From contig CACBFQ010000001.1 of NCBI GenBank assembly GCA_902538565.1, positions 200,001 to 264,000 of the forward strand: a stretch of 64,000 nucleotides of DNA, given 5' to 3'. The position numbers were made by a program, and so were the translations under genes. The first letter of the stretch is position 1. Each line of letters starts with the position of its first letter. The DNA is from an uncultured Fidelibacterota bacterium (GTDB lineage Bacteria; Fidelibacterota; Marinisomatia; Marinisomatales; Marinisomataceae). Shown here in pieces: positions 22,524 through 32,340 of the stretch. Below the pieces are notes generated by a model. That model worked only from the letters and a program-made list of their open reading frames with translations, had not been told where the DNA came from and did no database searches.

Positions 22524-23058
22524 CTGTCAATACCTCTATTTCAGTTCCACCAATATTTTTTAAAAAATCGATTACACCACTTTCATCATACTTAGGATCA
22601 TCAATTTCAATGCTTACATAAAATGCATCACTACTGACATCAGAAAATTTTTCAGAATAAAAAACAGGGTGATGGAATCTTGGAATACGATTAAAGAACA
22701 TCATTCCAAATACTGCACCAAAAGCACTAAATAAAACCATTAACTCAAAAGTAATAATAGCATACGCAGGATATGCAAAATATGGCTTACCGCTAATGTT
22801 CATTGGATATTCAATAGAGTGAATCCAAGTTTGTAGCCCAAAACCAAACAATGCTCCAGTTAAACCCATTACTCCAATAACATAACCAAGCTTTGAACGT
22901 TTTAAACCCATGGCATCATCCATACCATGAATTGGAAATGGTGAATGACAATCAAATTTAGTAAAACCTTCATCACTTACTTTTTCTGCAGCATGCACCA
23001 ATGATTGAGGATTGTCAAACTTTGCTATTACACCATATTTACTCATGACTATCTCCAT
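22513..23058 (-). CDS. actD: Alternative complex III subunit ActD (DUF3341)
   Basis: [21 protein letters not shown]; two TMs. Confidence 0.92.
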   Translation of the reverse strand: MEIVMSKYGVIAKFDNPQSLVHAAEKVSDEGFTKFDCHSPFPIHGMDDAMGLKRSKLGYVIGVMGLTGALFGFGLQTWIHSIEYPMNISGKPYFAYPAYAIITFELMVLFSAFGAVFGMMFFNRIPRFHHPVFYSEKFSDVSSDAFYVSIEIDDPKYDESGVIDFLKNIGGTEIEVLTDEN

Positions 23059-24418
23059 GATGTGGATCCGACTCAGGTAAAACTAATTTTGCTTCTGCAA
23101 TTGAAACCATTGGTAAAAATCTTAGGAATAATAAAAATCCTGTAAAAAACAATCCGAACGTTCCCAAGTAAATAGCAACATCCCACATTGTTGGATTATA
23201 CATTGCCCATGCTCCAGGCATAAAATCTCTATGGAGTGTGATAACAACAATAACAAATCTTTCGAACCACATTCCAATATTCACAAGAATAGAGGTAATA
23301 AATAAAAATGGAATGTGTCTTCTGTATTTTTCAAACCAAAAGAATTGAGGTACTACAACATTACAAAATATCATTGCCCAATAACCCCACCAATATGGAC
23401 CTAAAGCTCTATTAACAAATGCAAAGGATTCGTATGGATTTCCACTATACCAAGCAACAAAGAACTCCATGGAATAGGCATACCCAACCATACAGCCTGT
23501 TAATAACATAATCTGAGCCATCTTGTCTAAGTGCTCAACAGTGATAATATGTCCTAAGTTATAGACTTTTCTTGCAATGATTGAAAGGGTCATAACCATC
23601 CCAAAGCCAGAATAAATTGCTCCAGCTACAAAATAAGGTGGAAAAATTGTTGTGTGCCAACCAGGAATTACACTTGTTGCAAAGTCAGAGCTAACAACAC
23701 TGTGCACAGATAAAACTAGAGGAGTTGAAATACCAGCAAGTACTAAATAGGCAAGCTCATAGTGTTGCCATTGACGATTTCCACCTCTCCATCCAAGAGC
23801 AAAAAATCCATAAACTTTCTTTTTTAAACCTTTTGCTCTGTCTCTTAATGTTGCTAAATCAGGTATTAAGCCTGTGTACCAAAAAAGTAAAGAAACAGTA
23901 AAATATGTAAAGACAGCAAAGAAGTCCCAAATCAATGGACTGCGCATGTTAGGCCACATTCCCATTTGGTTTGGAAGTGGTAAGAACCAATATGCAACCC
24001 ATATTCTACCAACGTGAATTCCAGGAAAAACTAGTGCACAAATAACAGCAAACAAAGTCATGGTTTCTGCAAACCTGTTAATTGCATTTCTCCAGTTCTG
24101 TCTGAACAAATGTAAGATTGCGGATATCAATGTACCAGCATGACCTATACCAACCCACCAAACAAAATTGATGATAGCCCAACCCCAAAAAACAGGATTA
24201 TTAATACCCCATATTCCAGTACCTTCCCAAATTAGAAATCCAACGCTTCCAACAAAAATAGATAAAAGCGAAAGTGAAAATCCAAATAATAACCACCATT
24301 GAATTGGTGTTTTTTTCTGTTCAGGTACACCAGCAATATCCTCAGTAATAGATGTAAAATCCTGGTTTCCAGGAAGAAGTTTTTCTGCTCTAATCAAAGC
24401 TTTTGATTTGATTGACAT
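23039..24418 (-). CDS. actC: Alternative complex III subunit ActC (NrfD/PsrC-like)
   Basis: [40 protein letters not shown]. Confidence 0.95.
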   Translation of the reverse strand: MSIKSKALIRAEKLLPGNQDFTSITEDIAGVPEQKKTPIQWWLLFGFSLSLLSIFVGSVGFLIWEGTGIWGINNPVFWGWAIINFVWWVGIGHAGTLISAILHLFRQNWRNAINRFAETMTLFAVICALVFPGIHVGRIWVAYWFLPLPNQMGMWPNMRSPLIWDFFAVFTYFTVSLLFWYTGLIPDLATLRDRAKGLKKKVYGFFALGWRGGNRQWQHYELAYLVLAGISTPLVLSVHSVVSSDFATSVIPGWHTTIFPPYFVAGAIYSGFGMVMTLSIIARKVYNLGHIITVEHLDKMAQIMLLTGCMVGYAYSMEFFVAWYSGNPYESFAFVNRALGPYWWGYWAMIFCNVVVPQFFWFEKYRRHIPFLFITSILVNIGMWFERFVIVVITLHRDFMPGAWAMYNPTMWDVAIYLGTFGLFFTGFLLFLRFLPMVSIAEAKLVLPESDPHHGDSHE

Positions 24419-27400
24419 CTATTGATAACTCCCATTTTGAGATTTTGAAACAAGCATTGGGTTCTGATTTCTAATTTTTGCCAAATAAGTTGTTCGTGGA
24501 GCAGTACCTAAATGAGCTAGTAATGCATAATCGCGATTTCTTCTTTTTGCTTTGCTAACTTCACTGTTAGGATCATTTATATCTCCGAATTTAATTGCAT
24601 CAGCGGGACATGATTGTTGACAAGCAACCTGGAAGTCTCCATCTTTAATTTCTCTTCCTTCATTTTCCGCAGTAATTCTAGCTGAGCTAATTCTTTGATA
24701 ACAGTATGTACATTTTTCCATTACACCTCTAAACCTGATGGAAACATCCGGATTCATTGCCATCTGTACCACTTCAGGCAAATCTCTTGTGTAATTGTAA
24801 AAATTAAATTTTCTTACCTTGTAAGGACAATTATTTGCACAATATCTGGTTCCAAGGCATCTATTATAAGTCATTTGATTTACACCATCGGAAGAGTGTG
24901 TCGTAGCAGCTACTGGACAGACAGATTCACAAGGTGCAAGCTCACAATGAACACAAGCTACAGATTGAGTCGACACTTCAGGATTATCAGGATCTCCAGC
25001 AAAATAATTATCTATTCTTATCCAATGCATTTCTCTACCATTCATAACCTGCTGCTTACCTACAACTGGAATATTATTTTCACTTTGGCAAGCAATGGAA
25101 CAAGCATTACAAGAAGTACAACTCGTTAGATCGATTGACATTCCCCATTGTGGTCCTTTTGAATAATCCCAATCAGGATTATACATTGAATGATCAGCCC
25201 AACTTCTATTCTTATCTGGTTTATGTTGTTCAACCTTTTTTTGAACCCAATCAGGATTATCTTTATAGTAATCTAGTGTTGACTGTTTAACTAATTCTGG
25301 TATTCTTGATTGTGTCTCTTTATTGGCAAGGTCATCAAAACCTGGTGCAGCATACTTATCATCCTCTAATCCGTGATGATCTTGAGTTGAAGCTAGTGGA
25401 TATGTTTCGCTTAAAACTTTTATAGATCCATTTAATATAAATGATGGACTATCAGAACTTCTTAATGGATAAACATTAAATCCAACTTCATTTCCAATTC
25501 TTCCATTGAATTTTCTTCCATAACCCAATTCAAGGGTTATTGATTTTTGATTTTGTCCTGGTGTTATAAAAGCAGGAATATTTATAGATTTATCTCCAAC
25601 TGAGATTTCTAACATTTGACCATTTTTGATATTTAGTTTCTTTGCAACCTTTATACTAATTAGTGCAGCATTATCCCAAGTTAGGCTTGTTATTGGCTTA
25701 GGAATTTCTTGCAACCAACCGTTGTTTGCATACCTCCCATCGTAAACAGAAGAGGAAGGACAAAAAACAATTTCAAATTTATCATTATTTAAACTATAAT
25801 TATTTAATACAGCTGTAGATATTTTTGAAGCAGGCCTGACATTGACCTTTTTAAAAATTGGTTTTTTATATAACCCATCATGTAAAACTTTATCCCATTC
25901 TCTTTCAAAATTTCCACTTTTAATAATGTTTGATTTCCAAACATTTTTAACAGTATCATACGCACTTTGCTCTTTTGAGTGAATGATTGGAGAAAGTACT
26001 TGGATGATACTTTTAGAATCAAATAATGGCATAATTTGAGGTTGAACAATACTTACATGTCCATCGTAAGTCATTGCATCTCCCCAACATTCAAAATAAT
26101 GGTTCATAGCAATATTCCATGAACATAGCTTTGAGGTTTCATCAATTATATTAGTTAGATGAACTGAATTTTTAACTTTTTTCAATGATTCTGCAAAATC
26201 AAAATCAACAGGAGAATCATAAACTGGATTGGCGCCAAGAATGATTAAATTATTAATCTTGCCATTTTTCATGTCATTGCAAAGTGACTCAAAATTCTTT
26301 ATCGATGAAACCTGAGACATATTTAAAGGATAATAATCAACAGGAGCTTTTAAATTATAATTAATTAGAGCAATCAATTGGTGGAACTCTTTAGATAAAG
26401 ATGAACCTCCAATTATAATTGATTCACCTCTTCCATCAAATAAGTCTTTTGCGGCAGCTTTAACCCATAAATTATTTGAACTCTTAACTTTTTTGGCTTC
26501 AATTCTTAATCCAAGCTGTTTGAGTTCATAAGCTAATTCAGCTAATAAATTTTCCATCTCATATTGAGGGACATTTAGCCTGTGATCAGCACTTGTTCCG
26601 GTAGATGATATAGAGCTTTCAGCAACATACAATCTATTCATGGTGCTATTTTCGTCAACAATGTTTCTATTCTGAGCAAACTTTCTTGTATGGTATATAT
26701 TATTATCATCGACTCCCAAAAAGTCTGAACCCAATGAAACTATAATCTGAGCTTTTTCTAATCTATAAAGCGGTTGCAATCTTTTTGAAAACGCTAGTTC
26801 GATTCCGTCATATAAATTTTCGTTATTAACTGATTCATATACAACCCAATCTGCATTTGGTAAATTCTTTTTAAAGTCTTCCTGAATAGACTTAATAGTT
26901 GGGGAAGATGACTCTTGCATGAGCACTGCCAAACCTTTACCATTTCCATCATTGATACTTTTAGCAAACTTTAAATATTCATTCCAATCAACTTTATTAC
27001 CTTTAAACTTTACACCTCTTGCTCTATCAGGATCATACATTTCTAATGTGCTAGCCTGTGCAAAGGAATTTGATTTACCTAAAGAAGTTGGATGTTTTTC
27101 ATTACCCTCAACTTTCACAGGTCTTTCATCATGATTTTCAATAACAACACCTAAAGCATTATTTTTAAAAGGTAAAGTACTTGCATAATATTTAGGAATA
27201 CCAGGAATTGTACCAATTTCAGCTTCAACATAAGGGATGATTTTTTGAACAGGCTTTTTACAACCCTCTAATCCAGCAAGCGCAACTGATGCAGCAATCA
27301 ATGATAAAAAATTTCTTCTTGAAAGACCGTTATCAACATTATGCTCAGACTGTTTTAAAAAACGATTATAATCATCTTCTGATGAAATATCTTTAAGACT

Positions 27401-27502
27401 TTTCCAGTACCCAAATTCTTGATTAGTAGTATCCTCAAGAACGTGAGAATTAGTCTTAACAAATTCTTGATTCTTCTTTTCTATCTGTGACATTTTTGAC
27501 AA
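24419..27502 (-). CDS. actB: Alternative complex III subunit ActB (Mo-oxidoreductase-like + ferredoxin domain)
   Basis: Tat motif SRRNFL with lipobox LEGC; 4Fe-4S clusters CTSCNACSIACQ, CVHCELAPCESVCP, CTYCYQRI. Confidence 0.95.
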   Translation of the reverse strand: MSKMSQIEKKNQEFVKTNSHVLEDTTNQEFGYWKSLKDISSEDDYNRFLKQSEHNVDNGLSRRNFLSLIAASVALAGLEGCKKPVQKIIPYVEAEIGTIPGIPKYYASTLPFKNNALGVVIENHDERPVKVEGNEKHPTSLGKSNSFAQASTLEMYDPDRARGVKFKGNKVDWNEYLKFAKSINDGNGKGLAVLMQESSSPTIKSIQEDFKKNLPNADWVVYESVNNENLYDGIELAFSKRLQPLYRLEKAQIIVSLGSDFLGVDDNNIYHTRKFAQNRNIVDENSTMNRLYVAESSISSTGTSADHRLNVPQYEMENLLAELAYELKQLGLRIEAKKVKSSNNLWVKAAAKDLFDGRGESIIIGGSSLSKEFHQLIALINYNLKAPVDYYPLNMSQVSSIKNFESLCNDMKNGKINNLIILGANPVYDSPVDFDFAESLKKVKNSVHLTNIIDETSKLCSWNIAMNHYFECWGDAMTYDGHVSIVQPQIMPLFDSKSIIQVLSPIIHSKEQSAYDTVKNVWKSNIIKSGNFEREWDKVLHDGLYKKPIFKKVNVRPASKISTAVLNNYSLNNDKFEIVFCPSSSVYDGRYANNGWLQEIPKPITSLTWDNAALISIKVAKKLNIKNGQMLEISVGDKSINIPAFITPGQNQKSITLELGYGRKFNGRIGNEVGFNVYPLRSSDSPSFILNGSIKVLSETYPLASTQDHHGLEDDKYAAPGFDDLANKETQSRIPELVKQSTLDYYKDNPDWVQKKVEQHKPDKNRSWADHSMYNPDWDYSKGPQWGMSIDLTSCTSCNACSIACQSENNIPVVGKQQVMNGREMHWIRIDNYFAGDPDNPEVSTQSVACVHCELAPCESVCPVAATTHSSDGVNQMTYNRCLGTRYCANNCPYKVRKFNFYNYTRDLPEVVQMAMNPDVSIRFRGVMEKCTYCYQRISSARITAENEGREIKDGDFQVACQQSCPADAIKFGDINDPNSEVSKAKRRNRDYALLAHLGTAPRTTYLAKIRNQNPMLVSKSQNGSYQ

Positions 27503-28128
27503 TCCTCAACAGGTCTTTCTTCACCATGTTCTGCTACCCACGATGAAACAAATTGATCATAATCTGCAGGTGGAGTCCAATACATATTGGTTACTTCACT
27601 TACAGGTCTTACTTCAGGTGCATCAGATCTATGACAATCTAAACACCAATCCATACTTAAAGGTTGGACTTGATAAACAACTTCCATTTCTGCAATATTT
27701 CCATGACAAGATATACAAGCTACTCCAGAATTAACATGAACGCTGTGATTAAAATAAGCGTATTCTGGAAGCATGTGAACTTTTATCCATTCAATTGGTT
27801 TTCCAGTTTCCCAACTTTCTCTTACTAATTTCAATTTTTCGCTGTCAGTTTTTACATAAGTATGACAGCCCATACATGTTTCAGTTGGAGGTATTACTGC
27901 TGAATAGCCTTGCTCAACACCAACATGACAATAGCGGCAATCTATACCCATATCACCAGCGTGTAATTTATGACTATATGGAACTGGTTGAGTTGGCGCA
28001 TAACCAACATCTGTATAGTAAGGAGAGCCATAATACCAAATAAAAGAAGATAACGAAAAGATTAGCAGAAAAACTGCTATCAGGAAAATTCCTGGAAAAT
28101 TATTTGTCCATCTTGGGAATATTTGCAT
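27481..28128 (-). CDS. actA: Alternative complex III subunit ActA, pentaheme cytochrome c
   Basis: Five CxxCH motifs: CRYCH, CMGCH, CISCH, CLDCH, CQKCH. Confidence 0.94.
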   Translation of the reverse strand: MQIFPRWTNNFPGIFLIAVFLLIFSLSSFIWYYGSPYYTDVGYAPTQPVPYSHKLHAGDMGIDCRYCHVGVEQGYSAVIPPTETCMGCHTYVKTDSEKLKLVRESWETGKPIEWIKVHMLPEYAYFNHSVHVNSGVACISCHGNIAEMEVVYQVQPLSMDWCLDCHRSDAPEVRPVSEVTNMYWTPPADYDQFVSSWVAEHGEERPVEDCQKCHR

Positions 28129-28232
28129 TTTAACTCTTATAAAAAACCTTAATAATTTTCATAAAATTATGTGTAAACATTACGTCTATAATGGTCTTCA
28201 GTCAAGAGATAAAACTTAAGTATTAACTTTTT

Positions 28233-29669
28233 TTGATTAAATATGATAAATTCAAATTCATGAACGAATCATATAAAGTTATTTCTTCATCAATTCTATT
28301 CTGGTTTTCTCAAAAAAAATGGTTTGTTTACAGTGTACTCATTTCAATATTTCTTTTAAATTTATCTACGCCAGTTGGACTTACAGTTCCAGCCTATCAC
28401 AGCTTAATTATACTTCTGCTCGTTTTTATGCTTGTAACATTTGAACCTATACCATTTCCAGCTATCGCATTACTTACATTAGTTTTACAAGTTGTTCTTG
28501 GAGTTGCACCTCCAGATGTTGTAGCCTCTTCTTTTATGAATGATGCAGTATTATTTGTGATGGGCTCATTAATGTTCGCTATTGCAATTGTACATCAAGG
28601 ACTTGATATACGATTAGCAAAATTGATTATTAAAATTTTTGGGAAAAGTAAAAGAATGTTTTTAGCAGGACTTATGACTATCTCTGCTATTCTATCTTCT
28701 TTCCTGGGGGAGCATACAGTTATTGCAATTATGCTACCGATTGGCTTATCTGTAATAAAAAATATTGACACCCAACAAGCAGATGGAAAAAATGCTGTAC
28801 TGCTCACTTTATTTTCTATCGCTTATGGTACAATTATTGGATCAATTGGAACGCCATCTGGTGGAGCTAGAAATGTAATAATGATTAACTATCTTCAAGA
28901 ATTTAGTAATGTCAGTATTGATTATTGGAAATGGATGAAGCACGCATATCCGATTTTAATGATACAGTTAGTTGTGGCTTATTTTGTGCTTCAATTTACT
29001 TTTCCATCTTCATTGAACAATATTAAAATGCGAGGATTCAAAAAAAATGTTGGTAAAACAGATGTGAAAAAAAATATAAACCATCTTTTTTCATGTTTAA
29101 TCATCATTGGTATTGTTTCAAGCTGGTTTGCATTTAATGATATTTATGGGTTAGGAATAATTGCACTTGCCGGAGCGTTAACGTTTATGATTTTTGGAAT
29201 GATTTCATGGGAAGAAATAAATAAAAATACAAACTGGGGAGTCATTCTTCTTTTTGCAGCAACAATTTCATTGGGGTTTCAAATTAATGAAACAGGCGCT
29301 TCCTCATGGCTTGTTTTAAAATTCAATGAATTGTTAGCAACTTTGCCTTCAAATTCAATGAATGTAAGTTGGTCAATAATGGCGGTTTTATCGGGACTTA
29401 CTGCTAACTTTTTTACTAGCTCAGCTACTGTATCTTTAATTGGACCAATGGCGATTGAGCTTCATCCAACAGATATTTCCTTTGCTCTTTCTTCAGCAAT
29501 AGCCTCAGGGTTTTCATTCTTAACTGTAATTTCATCTCCAACAGCAATGATTATATACTCTACTGGGCTGGTTTCGACTAAAATGTTTTTTAGAGTTGGA
29601 ACATTGATGTTTAGTATTTCGATTATTATTTTGTATTTAATGTCACAATTTTATTGGGTAAAGCTATGA
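28233..29669 (+). CDS. SLC13/DASS-family anion permease
   Basis: Multi-TM; FLGEHTVIAIMLPIGLSV, GTIIGSIGTPSGGARNVIMI; start may be the internal ATG at 28260. Confidence 0.82.
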   Translation: MIKYDKFKFMNESYKVISSSILFWFSQKKWFVYSVLISIFLLNLSTPVGLTVPAYHSLIILLLVFMLVTFEPIPFPAIALLTLVLQVVLGVAPPDVVASSFMNDAVLFVMGSLMFAIAIVHQGLDIRLAKLIIKIFGKSKRMFLAGLMTISAILSSFLGEHTVIAIMLPIGLSVIKNIDTQQADGKNAVLLTLFSIAYGTIIGSIGTPSGGARNVIMINYLQEFSNVSIDYWKWMKHAYPILMIQLVVAYFVLQFTFPSSLNNIKMRGFKKNVGKTDVKKNINHLFSCLIIIGIVSSWFAFNDIYGLGIIALAGALTFMIFGMISWEEINKNTNWGVILLFAATISLGFQINETGASSWLVLKFNELLATLPSNSMNVSWSIMAVLSGLTANFFTSSATVSLIGPMAIELHPTDISFALSSAIASGFSFLTVISSPTAMIIYSTGLVSTKMFFRVGTLMFSISIIILYLMSQFYWVKL

Positions 29670-30547
29670 AAATTTTAATTGCTATTGGTGGAAGAGAATT
29701 CTCGAAACCTACTTTAGATCTTGGAATGAAAATTGCAAATTCATTTAAGTGTTCGACAACAATTGCATATGTTGGTAAAAAAATAAGTCAATTTTCAGAA
29801 AAAGATGTAAGTGTAGTGCATCAAAATTTGGATGATAGAGAACTTTATAGGCCTGGAATTAGAACGCTTGAGTGGGCATACGATTTCTTAATATCAAAAA
29901 AATATATTGAAGAAAAAGACTCCAATAAATTTGATGATTACTTATTAGTTGATGAAGAAAATTCGAGAATGAAAGTATTACTAAAAGGACAACAGTCAGA
30001 TAAAATTGATTTAATCATGCGCACGGGTGAAATAATTGAACAACTAAAAGATGAAGTAGAAACAAATAAGCATGATATAACCATAATTGGTGGTGGTGGA
30101 AATAAAGGGATTCATCAAAAACTGGTTCAATTTATTGATAGTTCAGTTTTTGTTGTCAAAAATTATTCAGTTAATAAAAAGTATAAAATACTCCTGCCGG
30201 TAAATGACTCCATGGGTTCAGATATGGCTATAGAAACTGCTATAAATTTTGCAAAATCTTATAAACTTAATGTTGAAATAGTTTCTGTTCCGGAAGGGAA
30301 AAAATCGATTGAAGAAGTAGAAAAAATACTGAAGAAAACAAAAGAAAAGTTTTCAAAAAATAGAATTAAAACTACAACAAAATTAATTGATGGCTCTGCA
30401 GTAGATTCAATTGTCAATTATGCAAAAGATGATAGCATTGTAATTCTTGGAGTGTCTCCAAAAAATCCAATCATGAAATACTTTTTTGGCAGTAAGCCTT
30501 TAAGTATTGCGCAAAAATGTAATTGTCCCGTTCTAATTACTAAGTAA
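29654..30547 (+). CDS. Universal stress protein (tandem UspA domains)
   Basis: C-terminal DDSIVILGVSP...KYFFGSKPLSIAQKCNCPVLITK; ~297 aa; overlaps upstream permease gene. Confidence 0.8.
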   Translation: MGKAMKILIAIGGREFSKPTLDLGMKIANSFKCSTTIAYVGKKISQFSEKDVSVVHQNLDDRELYRPGIRTLEWAYDFLISKKYIEEKDSNKFDDYLLVDEENSRMKVLLKGQQSDKIDLIMRTGEIIEQLKDEVETNKHDITIIGGGGNKGIHQKLVQFIDSSVFVVKNYSVNKKYKILLPVNDSMGSDMAIETAINFAKSYKLNVEIVSVPEGKKSIEEVEKILKKTKEKFSKNRIKTTTKLIDGSAVDSIVNYAKDDSIVILGVSPKNPIMKYFFGSKPLSIAQKCNCPVLITK

Positions 30548-31040
30548 GTAATTCAACTACTTTATCATAGTCAGGCTCCTGCCCTGTCTGCTCAACAAGC
30601 TGCGTATGAATAATCTCATGATTAGAATCTGTAACAATTACCGATCTAGCAAGTAGCCCTTGAAATTTTCCGTTTGTATGAAGAATTCCAAAATTATTAG
30701 CAAAATCTTCATTTCTCATATCTGATAAAAAGACTATATCATTTAGATTATGATTAATACAAAATTGTTTAAGTCCAAAAGCCAAATCTCTTGATATGCA
30801 TAGAACTACTATATTATCAAAATTACTTGCTAAGTTATTGAATTGTACAACTGATGCAGAACATACCGGAGTGTTCATGCTTGGGAAAATATTTAGTACT
30901 AATCTTTTTCCTTTAAATTGCTCTAAATCAACATTATTTAAATCACCATCTGCTAATAAAAAGTTTGGTAATGAACTACCTACCTCTGGCAATTCACCAT
31001 TTAATGTTACTTCAAAGTCACCTAATTTTACTTTTGCCAT
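30540..31040 (-). CDS. tpx: Thiol peroxidase
   Basis: Atypical 2-Cys Prx motif NIFPSMNTPVCSASVVQFN. Confidence 0.93.
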   Translation of the reverse strand: MAKVKLGDFEVTLNGELPEVGSSLPNFLLADGDLNNVDLEQFKGKRLVLNIFPSMNTPVCSASVVQFNNLASNFDNIVVLCISRDLAFGLKQFCINHNLNDIVFLSDMRNEDFANNFGILHTNGKFQGLLARSVIVTDSNHEIIHTQLVEQTGQEPDYDKVVELLT

Positions 31041-31123
31041 ATTTTTCCCTACTTATGTTTATTATATATAAACTAAATTAGAATTAAATTTATGAATTAA
31101 AAATTGATTAAAAGGAGTTTTTT

Positions 31124-31726
31124 ATGAATGACACAAGAAAATTTAATCTTCCTCCATTACCTTTTGGAGAAAATGACTTATCTCCAATCATATCATCTGA
31201 CACCATTCAGTTACATTATGGTAAACATCATCAAGCATACTTCAATATGTTGAATACCTTAGCTGAAGGAACCAAATATAATGATATGAGCCTTGAAGAT
31301 GTAGTGGTTGAAAGCTTTAAGGATAAAGAGCAGAAGATTTTTAATAATGCTGGACAAGCATGGAACCATATCCTTTACTGGGATCAAATGAAACCAGGAG
31401 GCGAAACTGCTCCTAGTGGTAAGCTTCATACAATGATTGAAAGTTCATTTGGAGATTTTGATTCTTTCAAAGATCAATTCGTTCAACAATCAGTTGGAGT
31501 TTTTGGAAGTGGTTGGTGCTGGTTAGTTCAAAATGATTCATCTTTGGAAATCATGGGAACACCAAATGGTGAGAATCCTCTAGCCCATGGAAAACATGCT
31601 CTTATGGGAATTGATGTTTGGGAACATGCGTACTATTTAGATTATAAAAATATTCGCCCAGATTATGTTAAAGCAATTCTAGACAATTCGATAAATTGGA
31701 GTTTTGTTTCAGATAAATTAAAGTAA
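31124..31726 (+). CDS. sodB: Superoxide dismutase (Fe/Mn family)
   Basis: LHYGKHHQAYFNMLN, FGSGWCWLV, GIDVWEHAYYLDYKN. Confidence 0.95.
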   Translation: MNDTRKFNLPPLPFGENDLSPIISSDTIQLHYGKHHQAYFNMLNTLAEGTKYNDMSLEDVVVESFKDKEQKIFNNAGQAWNHILYWDQMKPGGETAPSGKLHTMIESSFGDFDSFKDQFVQQSVGVFGSGWCWLVQNDSSLEIMGTPNGENPLAHGKHALMGIDVWEHAYYLDYKNIRPDYVKAILDNSINWSFVSDKLK

Positions 31727-31758
31727 AAAAAAGGCGAATTAAATATTCGCCTTTTTTT
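31726..31758. terminator. Bidirectional rho-independent terminator
   Basis: AAAAAAAGGCGAAT-TAAAT-ATTCGCCTTTTTTT between convergent sodB and the lipoprotein gene. Confidence 0.9.
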
Positions 31759-31770
31759 AATTTCAATTCG

Positions 31771-32256
31771 TTATCCTGGAGGACAATCAGGTGTTACAGT
31801 ATTAGCTACTGCACCTACTACTAGACTTAATGCAGAGTTTTCTGCACTAAAAGTAAAAGGTACTGCGTCGGCATAAAAAGCTTGAATGCTGCCACTGTGT
31901 GTTCCCCATACTGCTTGATTGCAAGCAGGATTAGGGTTATTCGGATCTAACCATGATACAGATAATAATTTATAAGTATCAAAGTCTAAATCTTCAAACA
32001 CTAAAGAAATTTGTCCATTTTGCACCTGTGCACTCTGTAAAACAACAGATTTATATGGTGCTCCAGATGGAGGCCACGTCTTATCTAAAGAACAAAATAC
32101 TGTTCCCTCAGCAGGCCATGAATCAGGATTTGTAACATTAATTGTAATATTCAATGTTCCTGAGGTTGCTGGATCATTTGAATCATCCTCGCAAGAAACC
32201 AAAAACAACATTGAAAAAGCAAATGTAAATAATGATAGTTTTTTTATGATATTCAT
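31771..32256 (-). CDS. Hypothetical lipoprotein
   Basis: Signal peptide with lipobox LVSC; no recognised domain. Confidence 0.7.
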   Translation of the reverse strand: MNIIKKLSLFTFAFSMLFLVSCEDDSNDPATSGTLNITINVTNPDSWPAEGTVFCSLDKTWPPSGAPYKSVVLQSAQVQNGQISLVFEDLDFDTYKLLSVSWLDPNNPNPACNQAVWGTHSGSIQAFYADAVPFTFSAENSALSLVVGAVANTVTPDCPPG

Positions 32257-32340
32257 TTTTTCCCCTTTATAAGTTAGAAGGATTATAATAATGAAAAGAA
32301 TTTAGGTCAAGCAAATTGATTGAGATTATATCTCAAAAGA

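Noticed and set aside
24695-25129. 144-aa + strand ORF
   Set aside because: Antisense to the ferredoxin domain of actB; Cys/Ser/Ile-rich reading with no family match.
32321-32335. TGAGAT-TAT-ATCTCA palindrome after the TonB receptor gene
   Set aside because: Short AT-rich stem without a T-tract; not convincing as a terminator or operator.
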